From Chiua virens (Eukaryota > Basidiomycota > Agaricomycetes > Boletales > Boletaceae), in the NCBI GenBank assembly GCA_019787685.1, contig JAHNUO010000013.1, positions 1,550,001-1,614,000 of the forward strand: 64,000 bases of DNA. The letters are read 5' to 3'. Under the pieces are notes generated by a model, which ran no database searches, had not been told where the DNA came from, and saw nothing but the letters and a program-made list of their open reading frames with translations. Made by a program: the position numbers and the translations under genes. Positions 46,442 through 58,527 of this stretch are shown piece after piece. Numbering within the stretch: the stretch's first letter is position 1; every line of letters begins with the position of its first letter.

Positions 46442-48287
46442 GTGATTTTATCCTACTTCCGATTGGAACATCACTTCGTCTGTTTACAGGCCACTCACCA
46501 ACTTTCGCTCATTCCGCTTCAGCCGGGCACCCCACATGACCCAATAGAGTCTTCGCTGGAGGAATATGGCTTAGACAATGCTCCAGAGTACGTCGCCATC
46601 TCTTACGTCTGGGGTGATCCCTTGCTCCAGGGCAAAGCCATTACATGTGCAGGCAAACGTTTCGACATCACTCAATCTCTCCACGAAGCGCTCGTTAAAA
46701 TACGCGGCGACCAAGGCTCTCTGTTGCTCTGGGCAGATAGAATCTGCATCAACCAACAAGACGTCGAAGAACGGAGTAATCAGGTGACGCTGATGACATT
46801 TTCCGCGAGGCTACGGCCGTGATGATATCACTCGGTGACGATGAAGAGGGCGATGAGAAGGAAATCTTGTCCTTTGTGCGTGATATGGTGGACCACTTCG
46901 GCGGGGTGGGGGACATGTCAAGGTGGGAAGGACAGGTGTTTATCCTCAGGGACTCTCCATCTCGAGAGGAACGGAACCCTTTCAAAGGCCTCTTGCGACT
47001 TTTCGGAAAGCCATGGTTTTCACGCACGTGGGTTATTCAGGAATACGGTCTAGCGAGCATGGCCATCGCCATGTTCGGAGACCAAAAGGTCCAATTTCTT
47101 TACATTGGCAAAGCGGCTCTCGTCTTATTACGGGTTTTCCGAGAGCCTTCAAGTGAAACAAACGGTTGACATGGTCCACCATCCGTACATGATGTTCTCA
47201 CCCGAGGTTCGCTTTCGCAACTTTACTCATCTCATCGACAACGCGCGGCTTTTCCAAGCAACAGACCCACGCGACAAAATCTACGCCTTTCTCGAGCGCT
47301 CGCTCGCTCGTTCTAATTCTGGCAAATCTTTCATCGAACCAGATTACAGAAAATCCACTCTGGAGGTTTACCGAGAAGCCGCCATCAAGCTGATCCAAAA
47401 GGGCCAAAGCATTGACATTTTGTGCGCAGTTCAACATGACTCAAATGCTGCCACGATAGACCCCGACTTCCCCTCGTGGGTGCCGAGGTTCGACAAGTAC
47501 TACGGCAGCCGCGTACTTGGTCGTTTTACGAGCGATCATTTAGCCGGAATAACGACTTTCCCCCCGAACTCGTGCCTATGGACAGCGCGTCGAACAGCCT
47601 CACCGTCCGTGGCATCTTTTTCCACAGCATCTGCTCTCACACGCTCCCCCTCCACGCCCCCCAGTTTGACCTCACGGAGAGCGACCGCCTGGATGACAAT
47701 CCTGTCCGTCTGATATGGAGCGCAGGGAAACTGGATACCACGGACGCGTCCTATCCGAGCGGTGATCCGATGAAGAAGGCTTTCATCGCCGCACTCACGG
47801 CAGGGGCCAGTTCCCTCGGCACCTTCGACGCCGACTTCGCGTCGTATTGGCTCCGGATATTCGAATCGGGTTTCGATCCGGACGACTGCACCGCATTCGA
47901 CGCACAGTACCATCTGTCGTTCCGCCGCGGGGGTCGTGGATGCACATTCAGGATCTGGTCTCGGACGTGTGCAACGGGCGCAAGTTTATTTTCACGACGA
48001 GGGAGTATTTTGGGGTCGGTCCTGGTGCTGCTCAGATGGACGATCGGATCGTCGTGTTGTTTGGGGCGGATGTGCCGATGGTAGTGCGCCCGAGGGAAGA
48101 TGGGCGGTATACGCTCGTGGGGGAGTGTTATGTGCATGGAATCATGGCTGGGCAGGTGGTGAGGACGTGGCGGGGGTTACTCCCGCCCGGCGTGGGCCAC
48201 CCGCTCGTGTTGAACGGTGTTCACTATCCTCAATTTCTGGGAGCGGAACTGCTAAAACTTGAGTTGGTGGATACCGAGCTCGTCTGA
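46442..48287 (+). pseudogene. HET (heterokaryon incompatibility) domain gene, frame-broken
   Basis: The HET domain is clear: LSLIPLQPGTPHDPIESSLE, APEYVAISYVWGDP, SLLLWADRICINQQDVEERS, IFREATAVMISLGDD, GKPWFSRTWVIQEYGLASMA and ATDPRDKIYAFLE. A typical C-terminal part has MDSASNSLTVRGIFFHSICS and VLFGADVPMVVRPREDGRYT followed by LVGECYVHGIMAGQVV. One frame change is a good intron (GTACTA at about 47497 to TTTAG at 47545). Frame changes near 46800, 47090 and 47935 have no usable GT-AG pair; the last is in a G-run. The gene is therefore probably inactive, or the sequence has indel errors. HET proteins trigger cell death when non-self fusion is sensed. No in-frame ATG was found for the first exon. 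Confidence 0.65.
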
Positions 48288-48774
48288 GCAATATGCGTCG
48301 TTAGATGAGTGAAGCAATGTAGTAATAGCACCTCTATACCGAGAAATACTTCACGAATCCGCCTCTGGAAAGCAGCAAATCGATAACATGGAAGAAGACA
48401 TTTGCGGGATAAGTTTATCGGGGAGAATCCGACTCGTGTAACGGTGTCCGTTTCTCTCCTAACAAACTCTCCTGCGTGATGGTTGCAGGGTATCCTGGAG
48501 GTGAAAAGGCTCAGATATTTATACGCGTCGCCTCGTGTTCATCGACGATCGATGATCAGTCATATGAGCTCCTGGTGGGGAAGTGTCTCGTGGCTTTTTA
48601 CGATCCGCCAATAGCTGATTGGAGGAAATAAAGACCTCGGATCTGATCGTTCTCAGCCATATATTATTGTCCATGAAGTCATTCACATGATCAACAGTGA
48701 TAGTCGAAGGCGATAATAGTATGTATTCATACATGTAGTCACCCGTCTCCTCTGGACAAAGATGCCCACCATTC
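48288..48774. other. Intergenic between the HET gene and RPA49
   Basis: The short frames have no family resemblance. It is probably the 3' flanks of two convergent genes. Confidence 0.45.
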
Positions 48775-50382
48775 TTAGCGATTTCGTTTCACCCGCGGCT
48801 TCGGGAATTCCAGCGGGGTCTTGAGTACAGCTCTCTTCGCCTCTCCAGCACTATCAGGAAGACCGAGTCGCTTAAGGTCATGCACGGTCAACTTGTTGAT
48901 CTTACAACCCATTAACTTGAATAGCGTGTTGATTCTAACGGAAGAATAAGTTTAATTTCTACGAGAAGAAAAGAGGGACGAACAAGGCGAGTTTTTGACT
49001 CAGATCGCTCGCAACAAGGGTCGTGTCTGTCGCGTAGTCGTCGACACGAAGACATAGTGAAAACATGTGCGTGAGTAATAGCGTCTCAGTTTGAGATGTC
49101 GATTGCGGTCTAAATGACGAGGGTGAGCAAGGTCTAACGAGTGAACCCTCAGTGGGGAAGACTCACTTTGTCGACCCTCTCGGCGTCTCCGTGAACCTCG
49201 ACATGAGACCATCGATAATGATAGATGGAGCAGCGGAGAGTTTCTCGTAAACGTCTGGCTTTTTGAATTCACGAATGGTCAAGTTTCGGAAGGACATCAT
49301 GATTGAGATGTACATCAGAATTTTGCTGGTCACGGTGCAAGTGTTAGTCTCCGAAATAGGGACAAGGAACTCGATAACTTACACGTGCGTCTTACTGGGA
49401 GAAGGGGAAGCACAAACGAGATCTAGGTGTTGATTGATCCACTTTGACCGCTGATATGTAAGGAGAGCGGTTCGCTCCTTACTCGTGCTAGCCTGGATGA
49501 TCGCCGAGGGTGACAGGGTCTTCCATTCTGCTTCTGGAATGACGTTGTGCAATGGGTAGATTTCCGATGGCGTCTCTGCATCTGAGTTGTATGGAGGTAC
49601 CAAGCGTGCACCGTCAGCCATCGCTCGCGCTTCCTCTGTCAGATATGTCACGATTACCGTCATCCTCGCAATGCAAGAGACAGGAATGTACCTTTGGAAG
49701 GCAAAGCTTGCGTATTCCGTTGGATGATATCCTGCAGGTGATCTGCAACTGCCTCCATGGCGGATACGTCCACCTTGTTTCGTTCTTGGGCCCTGATGGC
49801 TTGCTTGGCCTTTTTGGTACCGAAAGTATCGCCCAGGGCAGCACGGCCTTCGAGGCGTTGGAATGTGGAGACGGGGGCGGGCTTGAGAGACTTGAGGGCC
49901 TTGACTTGGTGTGAGAGGATGTGGAGGGGAGCCTCACGAAGCGTCGTGGTCTTGGTACGCTTGTTATGCACCGCAACGAGATATCTAAGCGCACACTGGT
50001 GAACAAAGTAGTGTGAATCCGTTGGGGACGCACCGGGACCCGAAGGATGTACGACGACTTTCTGTAGAGGAGAAAAAGTCGACCACATCGGTCTCTCCAG
50101 CGATCAAGGTGGGCAGGTCCGCGAAGTGGGTGTCCTCATTGACAGGGACCTTTTCGGTCTGGTAACAGTCAAAGGAGGTGGACTTGGGTGCTTTGATGGC
50201 AGGAAAATTGACTGTGGTGGCGACGGACTACTTTTAATTGTGCACGACCACGAGCAAGTGTATAAATTGTACTCACCCAGGACAGGACCCAGCTGCGATT
50301 TTGGCTGGTCAGACAGCGCCAACGAGATTTTTTGTTGGTCGTCGTCGCGCTTTCGCTTTTTTGAAGTCGACGCGGGCGCCAT
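48775..50382 (-). CDS. RPA49: RNA polymerase I subunit A49-like protein
   Basis: ATG 50382 gives MAPASTSKKRKRDDDQQKIS, a basic nuclear start. An intron then leads to NFPAIKAPKSTSFDCYQTEK and VPVNEDTHFADLPTLIAGET, the N-terminal dimerisation domain that pairs with A34.5. YLVAVHNKRTKTTTLREAPL, HILSHQVKALKSLKP and ALGDTFGTKKAKQAIRAQER plus NKVDVSAMEAV are very characteristic. The tandem winged-helix region follows (ARLVPPYNSDAETPSEIYPL, HNVIPEAEWKTLSP, KWINQHLDLVC) in several short exons. The end is AVLKTPLEFPKPRVKRNR with TAA at 48775. The protein aids Pol I elongation on rDNA. The exons between about 48800 and 49330 were only partly resolved. Confidence 0.87.
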
Positions 50383-50597
50383 TGCGCTAGCAAGGTTTGG
50401 TTTGACGTTGAGTCGCCAGACCCGACTTGTACAACTCGGACGTAGTGGTCTCACAAGAACAAGGTCTGTCTTTCACCACTCCACTTACATGTCCTCGTCA
50501 ATGCTGACACCGTCGTCGGCAGTGTCGCCGTCGAGTTATTCATTTTGTCGTTGACCCCGCACACTGACCAGCACGGTGCACTCCTTCCTTTGCCACC
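50383..50597. promoter_or_regulatory. Shared divergent promoter of RPA49 and SET2
   Basis: Only 215 bases separate the two opposite ATGs. No TATA box is evident; the region is C/T-rich, as usual for housekeeping genes. Co-regulation is possible but not shown. Confidence 0.5.
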
Positions 50598-53500
50598 ATG
50601 TCCGAACCCCCCTCGAAGCGTCAGAGTCCATCTCTCACCCCAGTACTAACCCACCATATCAAACAAGAAGACGAACATGGCTTAGAAGACCGTCTACCGA
50701 AACCAGAAGACGTCGACGACGTCAAACCCCCACCCGAGACCCCCTCCGTCAAGACAGAGCCTTCACCACCCCCTCTACTCAAGCGAGAAAAGTCGGAATC
50801 AAGCACGCCAGCACCAGTAAATTGCAAGCCCAAACGCACAGGTCCACAGCTCATCGGCGACCTTCCCCGCGCAGAGGAGCAGGCCCGGGCCATCTTTATC
50901 GAGCTCCCCCAAAATCACTATCAGTACAACACACTCGGACGCTCACGAGAGGCTCTGGAGAGCATGACCTGTGACTGCGTTTACGAGCATGGTCAGTTTC
51001 GCGGTCTCTTCTTAGTCGTAGTCTCGAATACGTAGTAACTTTTTCGCTTTTTGGTGACGTGGGCGCCTTTCTGCCGTCGCAGGTGTGGATGACCCATCGG
51101 ATGCGTGCGGGCAGGGCTCGGATTGTATCAATCGGCTCACACAGGTGGAGTGTCTACCAGACGACTGTCGCTGTCGATCCCACTGCCAGAACCAACGGTG
51201 GGTTCATCTTTTGTGCCTGTTGGCCACTGATATGGTGCTCATCACGACCTCTTTCCACAACATTCTGTACATTCAGGTTTCAGCGCAAGGAATATGCCGA
51301 CATCGAAATCGTGTTGACGGAGAAGAAGGGATTTGGGTTACGAGCTGCCTCTGATATTCCAAAGTATGTCCCCATTAAAGTCAGCTCTCCAGACATCGTT
51401 TACCGAACATGACAGTGATACATTCATCTACGAGTATATCGGCGATGTGGTCTCACATCCATCGTTTATGAAACGCATGCGAGAATATGCCGAAGAAGGA
51501 ATCAAACACTTCTACTTCATGATGTTGCAGAAGGACGAGGCGAGTTCCTATTTCCTTTCTTTGCAGGTCGTCCACCTTATCTGCTTCCTTGTTTAGTACA
51601 TCGATGCTACTAAAAGAGGCGGCATCGGTCGGTTCGCAAATCACAGCTGCAGCCCAAACTGTTACGTTGCCAAATGGCAAGTAGGCGAGCGTGTTCGGAT
51701 GGGAATCTTCGCAAGCCGGGCTATTAAGAAGGATGAAGAATTGACCTTCAATTATAACGTGGACCGATACGGGTACGTCCATAATTCCTTATCAACATTC
51801 CCTACTCTGAGGCCGAATGACTACAGACACGATGCACAACCTTGTTACTGTGGAGAACCGAATTGCGTGGGCTTCCTCGGTGGCAAGACTCAGACAGACA
51901 TCGACGGCATGGCTGACCTGTTTCTTGATGGTATGTCTCTTTTATCAGATCAGCTACCCAAACCACATCTTTTTTGCTTAGCTCTTGGAATCATCGACGA
52001 GGTGGAGCAACTCGGGCTCAAGGGCAGCAAGAAAAGAAAAGGCAAGAAGCTCGACGAGGATTATACGGTACATTCCCGCGTTTTGATCTTTGATTTATGT
52101 CTCATTTTCAACACCTTTTCACAGCCTGAACTCAAGCCTCTTGTCGAGAAAGATATTCCAAAGGTCGTGCAGGCGATCCGACAGACGCAGAGCAAGAAGG
52201 TCCTTTCCAAACTCCTCACTCGAATAAAGGTGCGCTGCTTCATTGGCATTCAATTTGAGCCGATCAACTGATTGGGTGACAAACAGATCACTGAGAACGA
52301 TGCTGCGCTGCGTCAACTCATGCGGCTACGTGGGTTTAGTCTGATGAACAACATACTCCAAGATCATGCAAAGGATGTAGAAGTTACCATTCTGGTGTGT
52401 CTTTCGTCTTTTCTAGTCTCATCTCATTTATTCATGACTTTCCCAAAAGGCCCTGGAAGCCATGGTTAAGTGGCCCCTCATTCAACGTAACAAGGTCGAC
52501 GATTCGAAGATCAGGGATCCAGTCCAGATCTGTGCCCAGTCGGAGCACGAGGGAATGAGATCCCTGGCACTCAAGGTCTGTTCGGTCGTCCATGGAGGAG
52601 TCATATGCTAACGTTAGACAGCTTCTCGAATACTGGGATTCCCTCGAAGTGGCTTACCGTATACCAAAGCGTCTTAAGGCCGTATGTCGTGTTCTCTTGA
52701 TGCTGTGGTCGAATACTCACCTTGATATGTTCATTATCCCTAGAATGGCGAGGAAGAGACGGCAGAGTCGCCCACCTTGCTCCTCCCGCCACACGATGAC
52801 AACCGACCCCTGAAGAAATCGCGCCGGGAAGGAGACGATGTCCTATACAAGCCTGTACCAAGGTCTGTGATACAACTGGGGTTCATTCCGCAGCAACCAC
52901 AGCTGCAAGTACCTCTGTCCGCGCGCAACGTGCTTGACGGCCACCGAGCCAGGAAGAGTGAGGTTGCCGATATTATCGCTGCCGCGAACGCTGCAGCCGA
53001 GGCCGAGGCTGCGCGACTCGCTGCTGTTACTGTCGCCGCCGCTGCCGCCACCACCGCCACAATCCAACTACCACCTGAAGTAGTGAAGAGGAAGCCCAAG
53101 GCACCGAAAAAGACACAGTCCAAGGAGGAGAAAGAGGCTAATAAGGAGAAGAGATTGCTCAAGCTCGTGGGTGCGGTGGTGGTCAAGTGTATGAGCAAGT
53201 ACGCAGGGAAGCTGGAGACGGACGCGTTCAAGAAGTATGCCAAGGAGGTACGTTGCTTCCTTGTTCCTTTGCCTCGCCTCTTTCTTACGTGTATGAACCC
53301 TTGGCGGGTTGCCCAGTTGACCCACGTGATTGCCGAAAAAGAGAAAAAGTCGACTTCTTATAAAGAGGGTCGTCTGGACTCCCTCTCGGACGAGAAAGCG
53401 GCCAAGATAAAAAAGTTTGCCAAGGAATACATCGCCAAAGTCCTCCGCAAACTTGAGAAATCAACGTCCAAACACGGCAGCGCGTCATCATCACACCCCC

Positions 53501-53922
53501 ACAAGGACCGAGATCGGCGGAAACGTGAGCATGCACCCTCGGGGTCCCTGCCGTCGCCGGTTGCACACCGGGACGGGTCGGATGGGGAGAGGGAAGAAGA
53601 CGTAGAGATGGTCATGTCCGTCGAACAGGCGATGGATCTCGGATCCGACAGCGAGGACGGCGATCACGGTCATGACGGCGATGATGCGGATGCGGACATG
53701 GACCTACGGCATTCGTCCGACGAACCCGATCACGATCCGTCCCCGATGGAAGGTGTGTCTTCACACGTCCACCCACCTGCGTCGGTGAGTGTGACGCCGA
53801 TCACGCCGCCACAACACCAGCAGACGGTGGACCCGCGATTGAAGCATCGGAGCGAAGAGTCAGGGTGGGATCCAGATACGATTAGGGTGGTGGATCCTGG
53901 ACTGGACGAGGTGCCTACTTAA
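50598..53922 (+). CDS. SET2: Histone H3 lysine-36 methyltransferase
   Basis: ATG 50598 in a GCCACC context starts MSEPPSKRQSPSLTPVLTHH. The AWS domain reads MTCDCVYEH spliced to GVDDPSDACGQGSDCINRLT, then CLPDDCRCRSHCQNQR. The SET domain follows (ADIEIVLTEKKGFGLRAASD, YIGDVV, GRFANHSCSPNCYVAKWQVG, KDEELTFNYNVDRYG), and the post-SET is CYCGEPNCVGFLGGKTQTDI. The catalytic N-H-S and the zinc cysteines are all present. A helical middle (SKKVLSKLLTRIK, MNNILQDHAKDVEV, LLEYWDSLEVAYRIPKR) matches the TFIIS-N-like part of Set2. A basic coiled SRI-like region at the end (TSYKEGRLDSLSDEKAAKIK) should bind the phosphorylated Pol II tail. More than ten short introns are used. The last 100 residues are acidic and His-rich. 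The frame is intact. Confidence 0.92.
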
Positions 53923-54383
53923 TTTGTTTATACTCATGTTCATGGACTGTTCGTGTTGTTATTTATTGTAAGGCTATCGCTACATAGTACCTTTGTTACT
54001 TTTGTTCTGTAAATTTTAACATTTTCCTCCCCTTGCGAGGAGTTTCGTTTATGGTGTACGCAATCTATGTTATGCATTACTGGCAATCGGATCAAGTCAC
54101 TTGCCAAGTACAATATAGCACAAGATTAAAATAAAGCAATAGATAGCATCACAAAATTCAGGAACAAGTTCAAATCATCGCGGCCAGTGTTGACTCGGAG
54201 ACGTTGTCCAGGGATGTCAAATCCAGCTGAGCGATTCCAGAGCATTGTAGGCAGAATAAAGGGCTAGGATGTGACGGCTGCGGGGGTAGGCAGGAAATGA
54301 TCATGCGAAACAAGGAACGCAGCAAGCCCATCGGACATCCAAGACGTGATTCGAGGTGCGGCAGACACCGTGTGCGTCCTTGC
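53923..54383. other. 3' flank between convergent SET2 and the AT-hook gene
   Basis: This is AT-rich sequence with no recognisable gene (possible polyadenylation signals such as AATAAA near 54130). Confidence 0.5.
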
Positions 54384-55461
54384 TCACGAAAGACAGTCCA
54401 ACTCGTCCGGTTCGCTGTCAGCACGATTCAAATGTCGTGCAGCACTCGCCTTGATTCGCTCCAGTACTTCAAGTGGGGGACCTTTCGATGCCAATGAGCG
54501 CGATGGCGGCTTTATCGTCAACTTTGGGCGTGTTGCATCTGGCTCGTCCTGAACGCTGGCCTTGGGCGCACGCTTGTGCTTCGTGTCGGATTGGTTCTCT
54601 TTCAACTTCTGGGATGAAAAGTGGGGAGGACTAAATAATCCGGCGTGTGTAATGAGAATCGCTCTCCGAGGAATATCGAAATACGTACCATATGTCGGAA
54701 ATTTTGACAGCTTTCCGAGGTCGATCGTCGTAGTTATCCTCCTTCTTGCGTTTATTTGGTTTTGGCACCGGGGGCTGTTTATCATCTCTCACTGCATGTT
54801 CGACGGTAGTTGAGTCAGAACTCTGTTCTTACTTGGACTAGACAGTGAGAAAGAGGAACAGACCTGGCGTTTTCTTTTGAACCTTGGGTGGCCTGCCACG
54901 GCGCTTTGGAGCAGGCTTCATGGCCGGATCTAATGAATAACATATCAATCAAGTCGTGATTCGATTCAGCGCAAGAACGCGTGAGCTTACCTTCAGGTTG
55001 AGAAACATTTGCTTTCCGCTTTCGTGATGCCTGAGCCTTTGGTTTGGAGCTCCCTGTATGCACTCTCAGAATCCGAAAATAGATCAGAAATGCAGTGACA
55101 GACTAGGTAAAGTTTGACTTTTCTCAGCAACGGTTGTTGCGGCCGTTTTTCGCGTGGATGTCTGTTGACTCTTACGGGGCGAAGAACGCTTTGCGGCCAC
55201 AGCCTTTGGACGGGCTTTTGAGGGCGATTCTCCGGAGACAGTACGCGCAAGGAGGATATCAACAAGTGGGTTTGAGTCGGACTGTACGAACGCGCTGTTC
55301 AAGTTGTACTCGGGTCAATATAGGTTACAATGAACAAAGCAGAACACCAACCCTCCACGATCACGAAAACGAGATTGTTGTCGCTTTAGACGCTGAGCCT
55401 TGCTTTCCTCTGTGGAGACGCCGAGCTTGGCTTGTTGCTCGGCCACAGCAGAGGGGAGCAT
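54384..55461 (-). CDS. Nuclear AT-hook protein of unknown function
   Basis: ATG 55461 gives MLPSAVAEQQAKLGVSTEES and KAQRLKRQQSRFRDRGG. An intron then leads to NSAFVQSDSNPLVDILLART and a Lys/Arg/Ser-rich stretch (KAVAAKRSSPRKSQQTSTRK). The segment at 54870-54935 encodes PAPKRRGRPPKVQKKTPG, a textbook AT-hook (R-G-R-P) for minor-groove binding. A later exon has KPNKRKKEDNYDDRPRKAVK followed by ISDIW, and the last carries KLTIKPPSRSLASKGPPLEV then LERIKASAARHLNRADSEPD with a stop at 54384. The low-complexity, basic sequence suggests a chromatin protein. I do not recognise the family, and the middle exons are approximate. Confidence 0.6.
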
Positions 55462-56439
55462 TGTCGCGTCAATTGTAAGAAACCGTAGGGAATTTGAGCG
55501 CGAGATCACGCATCATGTGATTATGTTATTCAGTCATGTGACTAACACGTGATGCCTATCGATGGAGTTACAACTTTAGATGATGACCTACGGTATTAAT
55601 ATTAGAGAATACAAGGATGGTATAATGCTACTAGTATAAAGCTACAAAGCGAGGCGCAAGAACAGCGAGCGAGTAAACAATTTGAAACGAATGCTGGTGC
55701 GAACGTGAGGCTACAGAGCGAGGAAATAGCAGTATTGGGCATGTGATGACGCGTCGGGACAAGCTCGAGTGCTTTGCTATCGTTTCCATCGTTGGGTTTG
55801 TCCACGACGTACGCGCTCCTCACAAATGGCCGTGCACGTTTCGAACTGAGGGAAACTAAAAACGAGGCGATTCATGAAGCCGCTGAAGAACATGGCTTGG
55901 CTGAGATCGCAAATGCGTCAGGGAGAGCATAACCTGTCTCTGGGGCGATGGTCAAATTCCGATGAGAGCAAGTAGTTAAAAATACACCATTTTTTGAGCG
56001 TACAGATTTTTTCTTCCGTAGCACTCGAGTTGTCCTGCGATGTTCAAGTTCGTCTCCAAAACTCCGAGTCGTGGGAGGAATGGACATTGTTGGAGATCTG
56101 ACCCGGAACAGACTAAAAGCCATCTACCATGAATCCACCAGCACCAGCACCATCAGCTCCACAGGCCGCGCCGCATCAAGATGGCCTGCTTATCCAGGTT
56201 TGGGAATGTCTGCTTTGTCTTGGGTACGTTCTGATGCTTCCGGGTGACACTAGGAGTCTCCAGTTGCTTCTGCTTGGTTGTCTTACCAGCCGTTGCTGCT
56301 GTTGCCGCTACCGATTCATAACTTGCTGTATGACTTCTCTCGGGCATTCCTTGGTTCGCGTTCTTTCCAAGTTTGATCCATTGAATACTTTCAAAACATG
56401 GAATACCTGGTTTATGACCCGATTCAAGGTTGCTCTCTC
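55462..56439. other. Intergenic
   Basis: Short frames on both strands (for example 55872-56123 minus, 56129-56443 plus) have no clear family. Part of the right side may be further decayed GH31 sequence. Confidence 0.4.
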
Positions 56440-58401
56440 CTAGTCCAAGCTCGGACAGTTACTGGTCCTGACGTTGCTTATTCGGACCCTTATCAACTGT
56501 ACAGCTCTGACGATCTGACATCTTGACATGTTCATTCTCCTGGTCCTGACCCTGTCTGTCTTTTCTCTACGCGCGCCTTACGGAGACACCCATACCTCCC
56601 GTTGTTCTCCATCACGTATCACCAATGTCGCCGGAATAATGTCAACAGTCGATGTGCGGGGTGTATTGAAGCGGTTCGATGAAGCGAATATAGACGTCTT
56701 TTGGTTCGATATCGAGTATTCCGGCGGACACAGTACTTTATGTGGGACGAGAATGCGTTCCCTGACTCGGTCGAGATGGTTGTAGACATCGAGGGCGAGC
56801 AGCGAAAGGTGCGTTTTAGTGATCGGAGTGTTGATGGGTCTCAATTAGACACAGACAGTCGTTATCATCGAACCCAGTTTCGAAGGCGAGTCCGACGATC
56901 CTGATTGCGTCTGGTATCGGTGTGCTTGTGAGTCCCAAGTCGGGTGAAGGTGAACTCAGGGTAAGTGATGGTTTCGCTCTGACTCGTCGCGACAACCGAT
57001 ACGCGTGTCTTAGATAGGGTTGGCCCGGATATTCCTCGTGGATCGACTTTTTCAACCCAAACAACTGGGATTTGTGGATCGAATCATCTAAGACTAAGAG
57101 TATAGATGGCCCTGGAGCATGGACGCAGAGTTCGGAGAATGTGTGTATCAACAACACGAATGTGATTTGTCGCCTTTCTACCTTTTTCTTTCCGATTTAA
57201 AGGTCAAAATTTTAAGGCCTTTCACTTCGGTGATCAACGGTCCCGAGATCTCGATGTCAAGGGATAACGTCCATTGAGTATAGTGAAGTCGGGAGCACCG
57301 AGATGTGCATAGCATCAATGGCATGCTTTATGTAAGTGTCCTCACCGGTCACGGTCCTCTGGATTTTACTCACTGCTGCACTCGTCTTCATCAGGCCAAT
57401 TAAATCTACATCGTCTATCACTATTCAGACTCTCCCAAACTCCCACCTGTATTCACGCGTGCCTACTATGTCACTATCCAACACTTCGCGGCAATGTGGA
57501 CTGGTGACAACCTTGGCAAATGGCAGGAAGAGCGAAGATGGTTCTTTCAAATGGGCTCGCTGGAGTATTTTCAGGGTGAACGTCCCATTGTTTTCTTTGC
57601 TACAGCTGGCATTTCTAACGCGTATTCTGAATCCCCCGTAGTAACCCCGAATCCGGGATGCTTGCGAGGCGTTACGGGATTGGTGTTATTCTCACCGTTC
57701 TTTCGAGCACATACGCACGTCGACGCGAACCGCCGCGAGCGGATGAGGCCCACAAGGGTATGATCAAAGACGTGTTGAAGTTCAGATAGGCGAGGTTGCT
57801 GATTGGTAGAACACTGACGGGAGTACCCATCCTCCGGTAGGTCTCTTCATCGTTATTTGTGGAACGAGTTTGGTGCTGATACGCATTCGTGACAGCTAGC
57901 CCATGATACGTGCTGTTCAAGTTACCCAAGGCTTCGGAATTGATGATCAAATTTATCTCGGTGACAGAGCGAGGCATGACCCATGCCTGCTAACCACTCA
58001 GATGAACTTATTATGCCTATTTCTCATACACGGCCCATCGTTCATCCATGTTCCAAGCCCTGGCTGGACCATCACTGTCCCAGCGGTCCTATTGGTCTCG
58101 CAGACGGTACGGACCTTTCGTCGACACACGGCCATCGCACTGCTCGACGGTGTACCGATGACGGAACTAGGACGCGAGTCAGTCGGCGGTGATGAGGACT
58201 AGTGTGCCGATAGACCTTCAACCATTGGACGGGTTCGTACTGGCTGGAGTGCGAAGCGGACGGCTGTCGTTGGTGTTACTGAGAGGCGAGGAGCGGGTGC
58301 GGTGGTATCTGATACTGATTGAGTATGGATATGTCAAAGTGGGGTCAAGGTGGTTGATCACCGTCGGGTCTCTCGAGAGAATGGTATTGCCAAAGTCTTA
58401 G
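56440..58401 (+). pseudogene. Decayed GH31 alpha-glucosidase (glucosidase II alpha type)
   Basis: Fragments appear in the right order but in changing frames: SDPYQLYSSDD, YARLTETPIPP, LFSITYHQCRRNN, VLKRFDEANIDVFWFDIEYS (56660-56730), WDENAFPDSVEM, DFFNPNNWDLW, RAYYVTIQHFAAMWTGDNLG plus KWQ (about 57460-57530, with the acid/base WTGDN motif), PFFRAHTHVDANRRE (about 57695-57740), KGMIKDVLKFR, GFGIDDQIYLGD, and LLDG near the end. In live enzymes these lie at similar spacing, with DMNEPSVF between the DFFNP and RAYY blocks; here that nucleophile block is missing. The N-terminal third is also missing, and at least six frameshifts or stops occur. It is clearly dead. The family call is firm, the subtype less so. 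Confidence 0.7.
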
Positions 58402-58527
58402 CCATAAGTAGTAAGCCGAGTAGTAATGCAATTCAGAACGACGTGGCTGAATAGTGTTGTGGGTTGTTGACACGGCTCCTCAGAATCTTTCTCATAGTCG
58501 ACACCGAGTTCACAGCAGCTGAGTACA

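Noticed and set aside
52740..53243. 167-codon minus-strand frame opposite SET2
   Set aside because: It is a shadow of the alanine-rich and lysine-rich SET2 exon.
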